Part shown: positions 1 to 7,685 of the stretch, one piece after another
How positions within the stretch are numbered: position 1 is the stretch's first letter
How the letters are laid out: each line of letters starts with the position of its first letter
Assembly (NCBI GenBank): GCA_902786545.1
Contig: CADACU010000015.1
Location: forward strand, 1 to 39,866
DNA from: an uncultured Anaerovibrio sp.
GTDB taxonomy: Bacteria > Bacillota > Negativicutes > Selenomonadales > Selenomonadaceae
Direction of reading: 5' to 3'
DNA length: 39,866 nt
The notes under the pieces: generated by a model
What the model saw: only the letters and a program-made list of their open reading frames with translations
Told to the model about the DNA's origin: nothing
Database searches by the model: none
Made by a program: the position numbers and the translations under genes

Positions 1-179
<179 letters not shown>

Positions 180-305
180 CAAGTTAAAAGGTTGCAATAG
201 CCAACTGCAGGTCTAACGGGACACGCTCTCGCTGGAGACAGTTTCCTTATAGACACTACATCTGGCTCATATCGATATATAAGAAAGCTTGTATTGGAGG
301 CATAT

Positions 306-1625
306 ATGCTAAATTTGGAAAAGTCAGCGGCCGCGTTTGCCGAGGCCAAGAAATTGATGCCAGGGGGCGTTAATAGCCCGGTACGGTCTTATCGGAATGT
401 AGATTGTAATCCGCCGTTTATTGAACGGGCTGAAGGGAGCCATATTTTTGATATAGATGGCAATGAGTACATAGATTATGTTGGCTCCTGGGGACCTATG
501 GTGGTGGGACATGCTCATCCGCAGGTGGTCAAGGCATTGCAGGAAGCCGCTACTCGGGGGACCAGCTATGGAGCCCCTACGCTGCTGGAAAGTGAGCTGG
601 CCAAGCTGGTAATGGAGGTTTATCCTTCTATTGAAGTTATCCGCATGGTGAATTCCGGTACGGAAGCCACTATGAGTGCCATTCGGGTGGCTCGGGGCTT
701 TACTGGCCGACACAAAATTGTAAAATTTATCGGTTGTTATCACGGTCATAGTGACGGACTTTTGGTAAGGGCCGGCTCCGGTCTGGCTACCTTTGGGGTG
801 CCGGATAGCCCGGGAGTTACACCGGGAACAGCCAATGATACCATTACTATTCCCTACAATGATGCCGAAGCCATCACAGAGGTTATGCAAAAGCATGGCC
901 AGGAAATTGCGGCTATTATTGTAGAGCCGGTGGCTGGCAATATGGGTTTGGTACTGCCTAAACCAGGGTATTTGGATTTGCTCCGCAAGCTGACCAAGGA
1001 AACGGGTTCCCTTTTGATTTTTGATGAAGTAATGTGTGGGTTCAGGGCTTCCTTGGGGGGCGCGCAAAAGGCCTATGCTGTAAAGCCGGATTTGACCTGT
1101 TTGGGGAAAATAATTGGTGGTGGGCTGCCAGTGGCCGCTTATGGCGGTCGGGCTGATGTGATGAATTGCGTGGCACCGGCGGGCCCGGTATATCAGGCGG
1201 GGACACTTTCTGGTAATCCATTGGCCATGACGGCTGGGCTGGAAACCTTGAAAATCATTACGGCAGAGCCGGAGCCGGGGGAACCGGATTATAGCCGAGT
1301 TCTTACCATTAAGACGAAGAAACTGGTACTGGGCATTGCGGCCAAGGCCAAGGAAGCCGGGGTAACTATGCAGGTGCAGCAGGCTGGGTCAATGTTTGGT
1401 TTCTTCTTTAATGACCGGGAAGTGGTGGATTATGAGACTTCTGCAGCATCCAATCAGGAGGCTTTTAAGGTGTGGTTCAAGGCCATGCTGGAGCAGGGGA
1501 TATATTTAGCCCCATCCCAGTTTGAAACATTGTTTATGTCTGGGGCCCATACTGATGAGGATATTGATCGGACCATTGATGCGGCTGGGATTGCCCTTAA
1601 ACAGGTTTCTAAATTTTTAAACTGA
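306..1625 (+). CDS. hemL: Glutamate-1-semialdehyde 2,1-aminomutase
   Basis: The 439-residue protein is a class III PLP enzyme that converts glutamate-1-semialdehyde to 5-aminolevulinate, the last step of the C5 route to haem and corrinoids. Family marks include LMPGGVNSPVRS near the N-terminus, the NSGTEATMSAIRVARG cofactor region, the CYHGHSD stretch, the IFDEVMCGFR segment and the PLP lysine, K268, in LGKIIGGGLP. Length matches the family (about 430). I chose ATG 306 because GGAGG at 296-300 is correctly spaced; an in-frame TTG at 294 would overlap that site. It follows hemB, as in many Firmicute haem operons. A second, divergent class III enzyme at 22034 has another job. The C-terminus ends just upstream of the porin promoter, and the TGA stop overlaps a Fur-box-like sequence. 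Confidence 0.96.
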   Translation: MLNLEKSAAAFAEAKKLMPGGVNSPVRSYRNVDCNPPFIERAEGSHIFDIDGNEYIDYVGSWGPMVVGHAHPQVVKALQEAATRGTSYGAPTLLESELAKLVMEVYPSIEVIRMVNSGTEATMSAIRVARGFTGRHKIVKFIGCYHGHSDGLLVRAGSGLATFGVPDSPGVTPGTANDTITIPYNDAEAITEVMQKHGQEIAAIIVEPVAGNMGLVLPKPGYLDLLRKLTKETGSLLIFDEVMCGFRASLGGAQKAYAVKPDLTCLGKIIGGGLPVAAYGGRADVMNCVAPAGPVYQAGTLSGNPLAMTAGLETLKIITAEPEPGEPDYSRVLTIKTKKLVLGIAAKAKEAGVTMQVQQAGSMFGFFFNDREVVDYETSAASNQEAFKVWFKAMLEQGIYLAPSQFETLFMSGAHTDEDIDRTIDAAGIALKQVSKFLN

Positions 1626-1632
1626 TAATCAT

Positions 1633-1661
1633 TTGCAATACCTCTGGTTTTGTGGTATTAT
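1633..1661 (+). promoter_or_regulatory. Predicted promoter of the SLH porin, with a Fur-like box on its upstream edge
   Basis: TTGCAA (1633-1638), a 17-base spacer and TATTAT (1656-1661) form a good sigma-A type promoter about 58 bases upstream of the porin ATG. GATAATCATT at 1624-1633 matches the centre of the classical Fur box and touches the -35 element. Between the promoter and the gene TTCCTC/GAGGAA (1663-1676) could pair, but the loop would be only 2 bases. Confidence 0.5.
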
Positions 1662-1718
1662 TTTCCTCGTGAGGAATGTAGTATTTTAGTGTTTGTACAA
1701 AATTGGAGGTATTTTTGT

Positions 1719-3068
1719 ATGAAAAAGAGTTTAATAGCAGCAGTTTCTACTGCTTTGATTGTTGGGGCTGCCAGCACTACATTTGCAGCGGCTAATCCGT
1801 TTAGCGATGTTCCAGCGGACCATTGGGCCTATGACGCAGTGAGTCAGCTTCAACAGGATGGAGTGGTAAACGGCTATGTGGATGGCACTTATCGGGGCGA
1901 TCAGTTGATGACCCGGTACGAGATGGCCCAGATTGTGGCCAAGGCTATGGCTAAGACCAGTGGATTTACTGGCAAGGCATCCAGTAATGACCGGGCTATG
2001 GTGGATAAACTGGTGGCGGAGTTTAAGGATGAACTCACCAATTTGGGTATTCGCCTTGATGATATTGAAAAGCGGTTGGATAATGTTATTTGGGAAGGGT
2101 CTGTTGCTTATGAATACAACAGTGACAGACGCCCTACTGGCAAGACTACTGGTCAGAAGGTTATGCTCACCCTGACTCCGACTATGGCTATCAATGACAA
2201 TTGGCGGGCTCACGCCACCATGGAGTTTGCTATGGATGCCAATGCGGCCCACGCCTCAACTGCTGGTGACGATGTGCCATATAACGGTTCCTATTTCAGC
2301 GTGAAGGAAATCTTTGCCGAAACAGAATTCTCTGATAGCGGAAACATTATGCTGGGCCATGTTCCAGTGGAATCCGTAGCGGATGGCGGTATGGTAATAA
2401 GTGATGCCGTTTCCGGTGCTCAGGTGGCCTATGGTGAAAAATGGCGGGCTGTATTAACTGCCGGCCGGTTTAACTTTGACCCGGGCAAGCACAGCAATGA
2501 TGAGGGAATGTTGTTGGGAGACCCGACCATCAATACTCCAGTAGCCAACTATGCTTCTTTGGAAGTGGTTACTCTTTCCGATAAATATACCTTAGGCGCG
2601 GCTTATCATTCTTTCCGCAGTAGTAAGCTGGGGGAATACATCGGTCTGGATGATTACACCGATGATGCCATGAATATTTGGAGCGTGGGTGGTGCCTACA
2701 ATTTCACGGACAAAATCAGCTTGGGGGCAGCTTATGCCAAAAATACCAAGGGCTCCGGGGTGAATGCTTCTATGAAGAAAGCCTACAATGTCCAGTTATC
2801 TTACGGCGGGGCTGATCCAGCTGCTCCAGGCTCCTTTGGGGCATATGTGGGCTATCGGTACCTCACCAGAGCGGCCGCACCAAGCCCATCCTTTGATGGT
2901 GTAATGGCCACCGGCTTGCAGAACCAGAAGGGCTGGGAAGTAGGCGTGTCATATACACCGTTTACCAATGTGGTAGGATCTCTGGCTTATTTCAAGGGCA
3001 AGGAATTCACTGCCGACACTGAGACGGATGGCAGCAAATACTTCGGTAAGCTGGAATTCATCTTTTAA
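1719..3068 (+). CDS. SLH-domain outer-membrane porin (OmpM / Mep45 type)
   Basis: This 449-residue exported protein has a signal peptide with likely cleavage after residue 23 (TTFA/AANPF). One S-layer homology domain follows at about 25-80 (PFSDVPADHWAYDAVSQL, with a TRYEMAQ end), then a short charged helical linker (about 95-130), then a long beta-strand-rich region to the C-terminus. The protein ends in GKLEFIF, a terminal aromatic typical of outer-membrane barrels. In Negativicutes such proteins tie the outer membrane to polyamine-modified peptidoglycan through the SLH domain and act as the major porin. The start at ATG 1719 is set by GGAGG at 1705-1709; an upstream in-frame extension would hide the signal peptide. 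It has its own promoter and terminator, so it is probably a single-gene, highly expressed unit. Family is sure; the exact ortholog name is not. Confidence 0.92.
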   Translation: MKKSLIAAVSTALIVGAASTTFAAANPFSDVPADHWAYDAVSQLQQDGVVNGYVDGTYRGDQLMTRYEMAQIVAKAMAKTSGFTGKASSNDRAMVDKLVAEFKDELTNLGIRLDDIEKRLDNVIWEGSVAYEYNSDRRPTGKTTGQKVMLTLTPTMAINDNWRAHATMEFAMDANAAHASTAGDDVPYNGSYFSVKEIFAETEFSDSGNIMLGHVPVESVADGGMVISDAVSGAQVAYGEKWRAVLTAGRFNFDPGKHSNDEGMLLGDPTINTPVANYASLEVVTLSDKYTLGAAYHSFRSSKLGEYIGLDDYTDDAMNIWSVGGAYNFTDKISLGAAYAKNTKGSGVNASMKKAYNVQLSYGGADPAAPGSFGAYVGYRYLTRAAAPSPSFDGVMATGLQNQKGWEVGVSYTPFTNVVGSLAYFKGKEFTADTETDGSKYFGKLEFIF

Positions 3069-3084
3069 TCATAAACTAATGATA

Positions 3085-3130
3085 AAATCCTGTATAACAG
3101 ATAAAATACTGTTATACAGGATTTCTGTTT
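3085..3130 (+). terminator. Intrinsic terminator after the SLH porin
   Basis: A perfect 16-base inverted repeat, AAATCCTGTATAACAG (3085-3100) and its complement (3109-3124), encloses an 8-base loop and runs into a T-rich tail. It begins 16 bases after the porin stop codon. Confidence 0.85.
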
Positions 3131-3214
3131 ATCCTGGGCTTTATTGGACTACATTCAGTTGAAGCTTATAGCTCCAACCGAGTAAGGCTCATTTTATAAG
3201 TATTCAAGAAAAGA

Positions 3215-3240
3215 AAAAATGCCAGACAAAAATGTCTGGC
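3215..3240 (-). terminator. Terminator-like hairpin on the minus strand
   Basis: GCCAGACA (3221-3228), a 4-base A loop and TGTCTGGC (3233-3240) form a perfect stem. On the plus strand it is preceded by A6 (3214-3219), so on the minus strand the stem is followed by a T run. Nothing on the minus strand nearby obviously needs a terminator. Confidence 0.45.
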
Positions 3241-3385
3241 CAAAGCAAAATAATAATAAAATAAGTGCTTTTGAGTAAGCTACATTAGTAGCTCAAGTGA
3301 ATAGTAGCAAAACTTCAGAGAATTGTCCAGCTTTTTTGTGAAAATTTTTTAAGTCAATGAAGGAGGTGGCCTGTGTGGAAAAAAA

Positions 3386-3414
3386 TGGCAAAATTTAGCT
3401 GGCTGGAGTATAAT
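3386..3414 (+). promoter_or_regulatory. Predicted promoter of the exported unknown protein
   Basis: A perfect TATAAT at 3409-3414 lies 17 bases downstream of a weak -35 (TGGCAA, 3386-3391). Transcription would start near 3421 and give a leader of about 57 bases ahead of ATG 3478. Confidence 0.4.
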
Positions 3415-3477
3415 CTAACTTGTGAGTGTGAAGTATGTAAATTTTTCCAATATATTCTATTTTAGGAGGATTATAAT

Positions 3478-4398
3478 ATGCTAAGGAAATTATTCAGTAT
3501 CTTTTTAAGCGCGGTGTTCCTTTTTTCTTCGTTGGGAACTGCCATGGCTGAGGTGCCAAATACCGCTCATGGCAAGCTGGAAGCCGTGGAAAAGGTAGTT
3601 TACGGTGATGTGCAGACCGGAGCTATTGTGGAACGGATTGAACGGCTGGAAAAAGACTATGAGGGGACTACTGCCCGTGGTGGTATGATGGAGCGGATTA
3701 ACACTCTGTATGACACCACCTTTGACAATTCTCAGTCACCATCTCTGTTGACTCAGCTCAATGCATTGGAGTGGACTATTTCCCATAATGTAAGCATGGA
3801 TTCCGTGCAGAAACGGGTAAATGATATGGAGAATGTCATCAATGGTAAAAATTCTTCGGGATCCTTTAAGACCAGAATTGAAAAGCTGGCTACCTTCGCC
3901 TTTGGAACTTCAACTATTCCATTGACTCAGGTAACGGTTCCGGCTAATACATTGGTTAAGATTTCTCTGGTGACCCCAATCAATGCCAAAAATCTCAAGG
4001 CTGGCGATGTAATAAAATATCAGGCCGCTGAGGATGTTATTGAAAATGATATGCTGATTATCACTAAAGGTGCCCCTGGTGAAGGCGTAATCAAAAAGGT
4101 TACCCAGGCCAAGAACTTTGGTCGCGATGCGGAAATCGAAATGGATTTCAAGGATATTGAGGCAGTAGATGGAAATCCTCTGGCTATGATATTGGGTGAA
4201 GAAGCCAAGAAGAATATGGAACAGTTGGGAATGGCTGCCGGAGCCAGCCTGGCCGGTATGCTGGTACTTGGTCCAATTGGAATTATTGGTGGTGCTTTTG
4301 TAAAGGGCAAGAATATCAATTTGCCGGAAGGTACTGAACTGTACATTCAGACCAGCAGTGACAACACTGTTTACGCTATTCCAACCACCGGGAATTAA
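3478..4398 (+). CDS. Exported protein of unknown function
   Basis: I do not recognise the family. The 306-residue product begins with a clear signal peptide (LFSIFLSAVFLFSSLGTAMA, cleavage near residue 24). Residues about 30-130 are helical and charged, with repeated spaced ERIERLEK / MERINTLYD / RVNDMEN / TRIEKLA segments that suggest short coiled coils. From about 155 the sequence becomes beta-rich (VPANTLVKISLVTPINAKNL onward), resembling small beta-barrel domains of envelope proteins. A glycine-rich hydrophobic stretch follows at about 258-280 (GASLAGMLVLGPIGIIGGAF). The ribosome site AGGAGG lies 8 bases before ATG 3478. It sits between the SLH porin and lptD, and all three products pass the inner membrane, so a periplasmic or outer-membrane role is likely. 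It has its own terminator. Confidence 0.8.
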   Translation: MLRKLFSIFLSAVFLFSSLGTAMAEVPNTAHGKLEAVEKVVYGDVQTGAIVERIERLEKDYEGTTARGGMMERINTLYDTTFDNSQSPSLLTQLNALEWTISHNVSMDSVQKRVNDMENVINGKNSSGSFKTRIEKLATFAFGTSTIPLTQVTVPANTLVKISLVTPINAKNLKAGDVIKYQAAEDVIENDMLIITKGAPGEGVIKKVTQAKNFGRDAEIEMDFKDIEAVDGNPLAMILGEEAKKNMEQLGMAAGASLAGMLVLGPIGIIGGAFVKGKNINLPEGTELYIQTSSDNTVYAIPTTGN

Positions 4399-4411
4399 AA
4401 TAAGTTATTTC

Positions 4412-4442
4412 AGCCCTTCTGGCTATGCTGGAAGGGTTTTCC
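4412..4442 (+). terminator. Intrinsic terminator after the exported unknown protein
   Basis: CCCTTC (4414-4419) pairs with GAAGGG (4431-4436); the stem continues inward through GGC/GCT and outward by wobble pairs, and TTTT follows directly. It separates this gene from the lptD-led operon. Confidence 0.75.
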
Positions 4443-4453
4443 TTTGCTTGTGT

Positions 4454-4481
4454 TTGCCTACTAAATGGAGTATCATATAAT
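4454..4481 (+). promoter_or_regulatory. Predicted promoter of the LPS operon (lptD onward)
   Basis: TTGCCT (4454-4459), a 16-base spacer and a perfect TATAAT (4476-4481) lie just after the upstream terminator and 28 bases before the lptD start. This is the likely main promoter of the long plus-strand envelope operon. Confidence 0.55.
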
Positions 4482-4509
4482 AGAGTAACTTTAGATAGGG
4501 GAATAATCC

Positions 4510-6042
4510 ATGAATAAGAAACTAAAAGCTCTGATATGTACTGGACTGGTGCTTTCAGCCGTTTCAGCGCCAATGGCGGCCTATGCCAGTTCGTATCACA
4601 GTGATACGGATACCAATGCAGATGCACTGGATTATATAGAAAATAACCGTCGGGCCGGGCGGGATAATATATTGACCGATGAACAAAAACAGCTTGTGCA
4701 GGATGCCCTGGAAATGCGGCGGAATCTCCGTGATCCATTGGACCCTGCCAAGAATGTTCCCGTGGCAGTTGAGGGTGATGATTTGGTTTATGACCAGCGC
4801 ACCGGCGATTTTTCAGCCACCGGCAAGGTGAAAATTACCTCCTTGGATGCACAGCGTTTTGTCAGTGACGAAGCTAACGGAAATTTGAACAGCAATGAAA
4901 TCAATGTTCCAGGCAAGGCCCATATGCTGCAGATGACGCCAGAGCAGGCTAAGATTATATTGGATGGGTATAAAACCCAGTATAACTACAGTACCAAAAC
5001 CGGTAAGATGGAAGATGCCCAGGGAAAGGTAGACCATCAATACATCAAGGCTAAGCGGATAGAACTGTATCCGGATAAGATAGTGGCCTACGATGGATAT
5101 ATGACCAAATGCTCGGCTATCCATCCGGACTATCGAAGCTCGGCTTCTATGATTGAAATCTATCCGAACGATAAGATAATTTGCCATGATTTGAAGTTCT
5201 GGTTGGGTAGTATACCGGTGTATTCCCGCAAGAAGCAGACCTTTAAGCTGGGGGGCAAGGATGGCAGCCAGATGCTGCCACGGGTTGGTTATAATAATCA
5301 TGATGGCTTGTGGCTGAGCAAGGATTTCCGTTATTATTTGAATAAAAACCTGTCCTTGTATGGCTTTGCCAAATTTACCTCTAAGCATATGTTCCGCAAC
5401 AATGGCAGTATCATTTGGGAAAATCCGGTGGGGACTTTTGAATTGATGTCGGGCTATTATCAGGGCTCTAAGCACCTGTGGCTGAAAAAAGCCCCATCCT
5501 TTGCTTATCGCAAGGCATTGCGGATAAGTGATTTGCCGGTGACCTGGATTCTTGAATATGAGCGTGGTCATTGGAGTCAAAAGGATATTCACAGTATGCA
5601 TACGAACTATGGCCTGAGGCTGCGGCTTGATACTATTAAGCTGGGGTGCTACCGCCTGGATCTTGGCAGTAACTATTCGGTTATCAAGGAGTCAGCCAGC
5701 CCAAAGGATATCCGAGGTATGGGCTATACCGCCTTGCTCAGACGGGATGTGGATGACCGGTGGTCATACTATGCACTTTATAGCTATACACAGGCCAATA
5801 GTCAGAATTATATATTCGATTTTGACCTGGACAGCTATTCCCGGAAGGTGGCCGCTGGCTTTAGCTATCGGTTTGACCATAACAACCGTATTGTGGCAGG
5901 TTCAGCTTTTAATGGCAGTACCCACGAGCTGGAGGATATTGACCTGTATTGGTTCCACGATATGCACTGCTTCCAGTCGATTGTCCGCTATCGGGCCAAG
6001 CGCCGGGAAGTGAGCTTTTCCTTGCAGTTTAATCCGTGGTAA
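4510..6042 (+). CDS. lptD: LPS-assembly outer-membrane protein LptD (short form)
   Basis: The 510-residue protein has a signal peptide (cleavage near residue 26, AAYA/SSY). A helical spacer follows, then an OstA/LptA-like beta-jellyroll domain from about residue 77 (VEGDDLVYDQRTGDFSATGK), then WLGSIPVYSRKKQTF, which matches the conserved IPVFY-type junction before the barrel. The remaining 280 residues are beta-rich and end in FNPW, an aromatic C-terminus suited to the BAM machinery. LptD forms the outer-membrane pore that places LPS in the outer leaflet. It is clearly shorter than the roughly 780-residue proteobacterial form, which I infer is a Negativicutes trait. Its stop lies 14 bases before the heptose kinase start. 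Leading an LPS-core operon fits its role. Confidence 0.85.
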   Translation: MNKKLKALICTGLVLSAVSAPMAAYASSYHSDTDTNADALDYIENNRRAGRDNILTDEQKQLVQDALEMRRNLRDPLDPAKNVPVAVEGDDLVYDQRTGDFSATGKVKITSLDAQRFVSDEANGNLNSNEINVPGKAHMLQMTPEQAKIILDGYKTQYNYSTKTGKMEDAQGKVDHQYIKAKRIELYPDKIVAYDGYMTKCSAIHPDYRSSASMIEIYPNDKIICHDLKFWLGSIPVYSRKKQTFKLGGKDGSQMLPRVGYNNHDGLWLSKDFRYYLNKNLSLYGFAKFTSKHMFRNNGSIIWENPVGTFELMSGYYQGSKHLWLKKAPSFAYRKALRISDLPVTWILEYERGHWSQKDIHSMHTNYGLRLRLDTIKLGCYRLDLGSNYSVIKESASPKDIRGMGYTALLRRDVDDRWSYYALYSYTQANSQNYIFDFDLDSYSRKVAAGFSYRFDHNNRIVAGSAFNGSTHELEDIDLYWFHDMHCFQSIVRYRAKRREVSFSLQFNPW

Positions 6043-6056
6043 TAAAGGAGTCCGTA

Positions 6057-7046
6057 ATGGATAATTCATTGTTGAATGTAATAGAGAAAATGCAGGGCAG
6101 TGAGGTGCTGATAATCGGCGATATGATTGCTGATATCTATTTGGAGGGCACTATTTCCCGCATTTCCCGGGAGGCACCGGTTTTGGTCCTGGAGCAGGCC
6201 GCCGAAAGGGTGGTGGCCGGCGGAGCGGCCAATGTGGTGAATAATGCTGCAACCTTAGGTGGCAAGGTGCACGCTGCAGGCCTTTTAGGGGATGACAGTG
6301 GGGCTGCTGGTCTTATAAAAATTCTGTCGAATCAGGGCGTGGATGTGGCAGGCTTTATTCGGGATGAGTCCCGGCCAACCATATCAAAGACCCGAGTTAT
6401 TGCTGGTGGACGGACTACAGTGAGTCAGCAGGTGGTACGTATTGACAAGGAAAGCAAGAGCCCTATGCAGCCTGACCATGAGGAATTGCTCAGCCAGTAT
6501 TTGGCCAAGGTTTTACCGATGGTGCAGGGGGTTGTCCTCAGTGATTATGGTAGCGGTACCATTACGGAGCGGCTGAAAAATCAAATTTTTGACTATTGCC
6601 GGGCGCATAATATACCAACTATTGTGGATTCTCGGTATGATATTTTGCGGTTTAAATCCGTGGATTATATCAAGCAAAATGATGCGGAGCTGGCCGCGGC
6701 TGTGGGCCGTTCACTGAACAGTGAAGCTGAGCTGATGGCCGCTGGTAAGGAGCTGCTGGAGAAAATGTCAGCCAAGGGCGTACTCATCACCCGGGGGGAG
6801 GATGGTATGACCTTGTTTGGGGCGGATGGCTCCGTGCATAATATCCCCGTATCAGATAAGAGCGAGGTTTTTGATGTATCTGGTGCCGGCGATACCTGTG
6901 TAGCCACTGTTATCCTGGCTTTAGCGGCCGGAATAGAGCCACTGGCCGCCGCCACCTTGTCCAATATTGCCTCGGGTATTGCCGTGCGCAAAATGGGCAC
7001 TGCAGTGGTAAGTGCTGAAGAATTGCGTGAATTTATAACGAGGTGA
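6057..7046 (+). CDS. PfkB-family heptose-7-phosphate kinase-like protein, divergent copy
   Basis: The 329-residue protein is a ribokinase/PfkB-fold kinase of the RfaE1/HldE N-terminal type. It has GDMIADIYLEG at the start, SRISREAPV, GGAANVVNNAATLGG, SDYGSG, TRGEDGM and the C-terminal FDVSGAGDT with its catalytic aspartate near D279. Expected chemistry is ATP-dependent phosphorylation of D-glycero-D-manno-heptose 7-phosphate at C1. It departs from the canonical family: RID replaces RLD, VDSRYD replaces VDPKG, and IKQND replaces the TPN substrate motif. A more canonical copy lies at 11487, so this one may use another sugar or be a paralogue in transition. Start ATG 6057 follows AAAGGAG. A hairpin-rich remnant separates it from the adenylyltransferase downstream. 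Confidence 0.8.
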   Translation: MDNSLLNVIEKMQGSEVLIIGDMIADIYLEGTISRISREAPVLVLEQAAERVVAGGAANVVNNAATLGGKVHAAGLLGDDSGAAGLIKILSNQGVDVAGFIRDESRPTISKTRVIAGGRTTVSQQVVRIDKESKSPMQPDHEELLSQYLAKVLPMVQGVVLSDYGSGTITERLKNQIFDYCRAHNIPTIVDSRYDILRFKSVDYIKQNDAELAAAVGRSLNSEAELMAAGKELLEKMSAKGVLITRGEDGMTLFGADGSVHNIPVSDKSEVFDVSGAGDTCVATVILALAAGIEPLAAATLSNIASGIAVRKMGTAVVSAEELREFITR

Positions 7047-7050
7047 AGAT

Positions 7051-7156
7051 GTCCCCCTCCTCTTTAGGCGGGGGTGAAAACAAACTACAACAGGTGGTGA
7101 GCATATCTCCCACCTCGTTGCGACGCGAAGCTAGTCCTTTAGGGAAACGCTAATTG
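7051..7156 (+). mobile_element. Hairpin-rich non-coding remnant, possibly from an IS200/IS605-type element
   Basis: Three hairpins lie in a row between the kinase and adenylyltransferase genes. They are CCCCC/GGGGG (7053-7057 with 7070-7074, extended by an inner CC/GG), AGGTGG-GAG/CTC-CCACCT (7092-7115, one bulge), and a GCG...TCC-TTTA-GGGA...CGC fold (about 7124-7150). The GAAGCTAGTCC-TTTAGGG end recalls the subterminal ends and omega-RNA regions of IS200/IS605 elements that carry tnpB. No transposase or TnpB frame is present. Recognition is from memory of the pattern, so the assignment is tentative; a structured mRNA leader for the downstream gene is the alternative. Confidence 0.3.
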
Positions 7157-7214
7157 GAGAAAGAAGAAAAATTTGAACAATGGCATTATAACAAGTCGGG
7201 GGTAGAGGTACTTT

Positions 7215-7685
7215 ATGCTGATTGATTCTACGAAAATTGCCGATTTTTGTCAGGTCCTGCGGGACGGCGGGCAAAAGGTGGTATTCACCAATGGTTGCTT
7301 CGACATCCTCCACGCCGGGCATGTACGATATTTGAATAAGGCCCGTTCCTTTGGGGATTGTCTGGTGCTGGGATTGAATAGTGATGCCTCAGTGCGGGGG
7401 CTGAAGGGACCTAATCGGCCTATTAACAACGAGCAGGATCGGGCCGAGGTGGTAGGTGCCTTGGGCTGTGTGGATTATGTGGTTATATTTGATGAACCTA
7501 CCGCTGAGGCCTTGATAACCAAGGTGCATCCCGATGTGTATGTAAAAGGTGGGGATTATACCATAGAAACCCTGCCAGAGGGACAAATAGTTCAGAAATA
7601 TGGTGGTAAGGTGGAGCTGGTGCAGCTGGTGGAAGGCCGGTCTACCACTAATGTTATCAATAAAATACAGGCAGGAGCAGAGTGA
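7215..7685 (+). CDS. rfaE2: D-glycero-beta-D-manno-heptose 1-phosphate adenylyltransferase
   Basis: The 156-residue nucleotidyltransferase is equivalent to the C-terminal half of fused HldE. It starts with VVFTNGCFDILHAGH, where H33-A-G-H36 is the HxGH nucleotide-binding motif, and continues with a conserved LGLNSDASVR segment and VKGGDYT. The GRSTTNVINKI C-terminus also fits. It transfers AMP from ATP to heptose-1-phosphate, making ADP-D,D-heptose for HldD. In this genome kinase and adenylyltransferase are separate genes, as in several non-proteobacteria. ATG 7215 follows a modest GAGG site. Its TGA overlaps the ATG of the next gene by one base, so the two are translationally coupled. Confidence 0.93.
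   Translation: MLIDSTKIADFCQVLRDGGQKVVFTNGCFDILHAGHVRYLNKARSFGDCLVLGLNSDASVRGLKGPNRPINNEQDRAEVVGALGCVDYVVIFDEPTAEALITKVHPDVYVKGGDYTIETLPEGQIVQKYGGKVELVQLVEGRSTTNVINKIQAGAE

Larger units (their letters stand above)
3131..3477. other. Gene-poor stretch between the porin and the exported unknown protein
   Basis: No confident gene is visible in these 347 bases. The stretch holds a short hairpin oriented as a minus-strand terminator (3215-3240), a predicted promoter (3386-3414), and a possible 30-codon leader frame. That frame starts at GTG 3373 behind a strong AAGGAGGTGG and stops at TAG 3463-3465, on top of the ribosome site of the next gene. I do not call it as a gene because its predicted product (cysteine- and aromatic-rich, ending CEVCKFFQYILF) resembles nothing I know. 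Confidence 0.5.

Noticed and set aside
181-305. Riboswitch or other leader between hemB and hemL
   Set aside because: A partial fold (AACT/AGTT with GTCT/AGAC, about 202-243) is possible, but no known riboswitch core is recognisable and there is no terminator stem.
7131-7322. Minus-strand frame across the hairpin remnant and the rfaE2 start
   Set aside because: It is opposite the conserved rfaE2 N-terminus and lacks any family motif; treated as a shadow.
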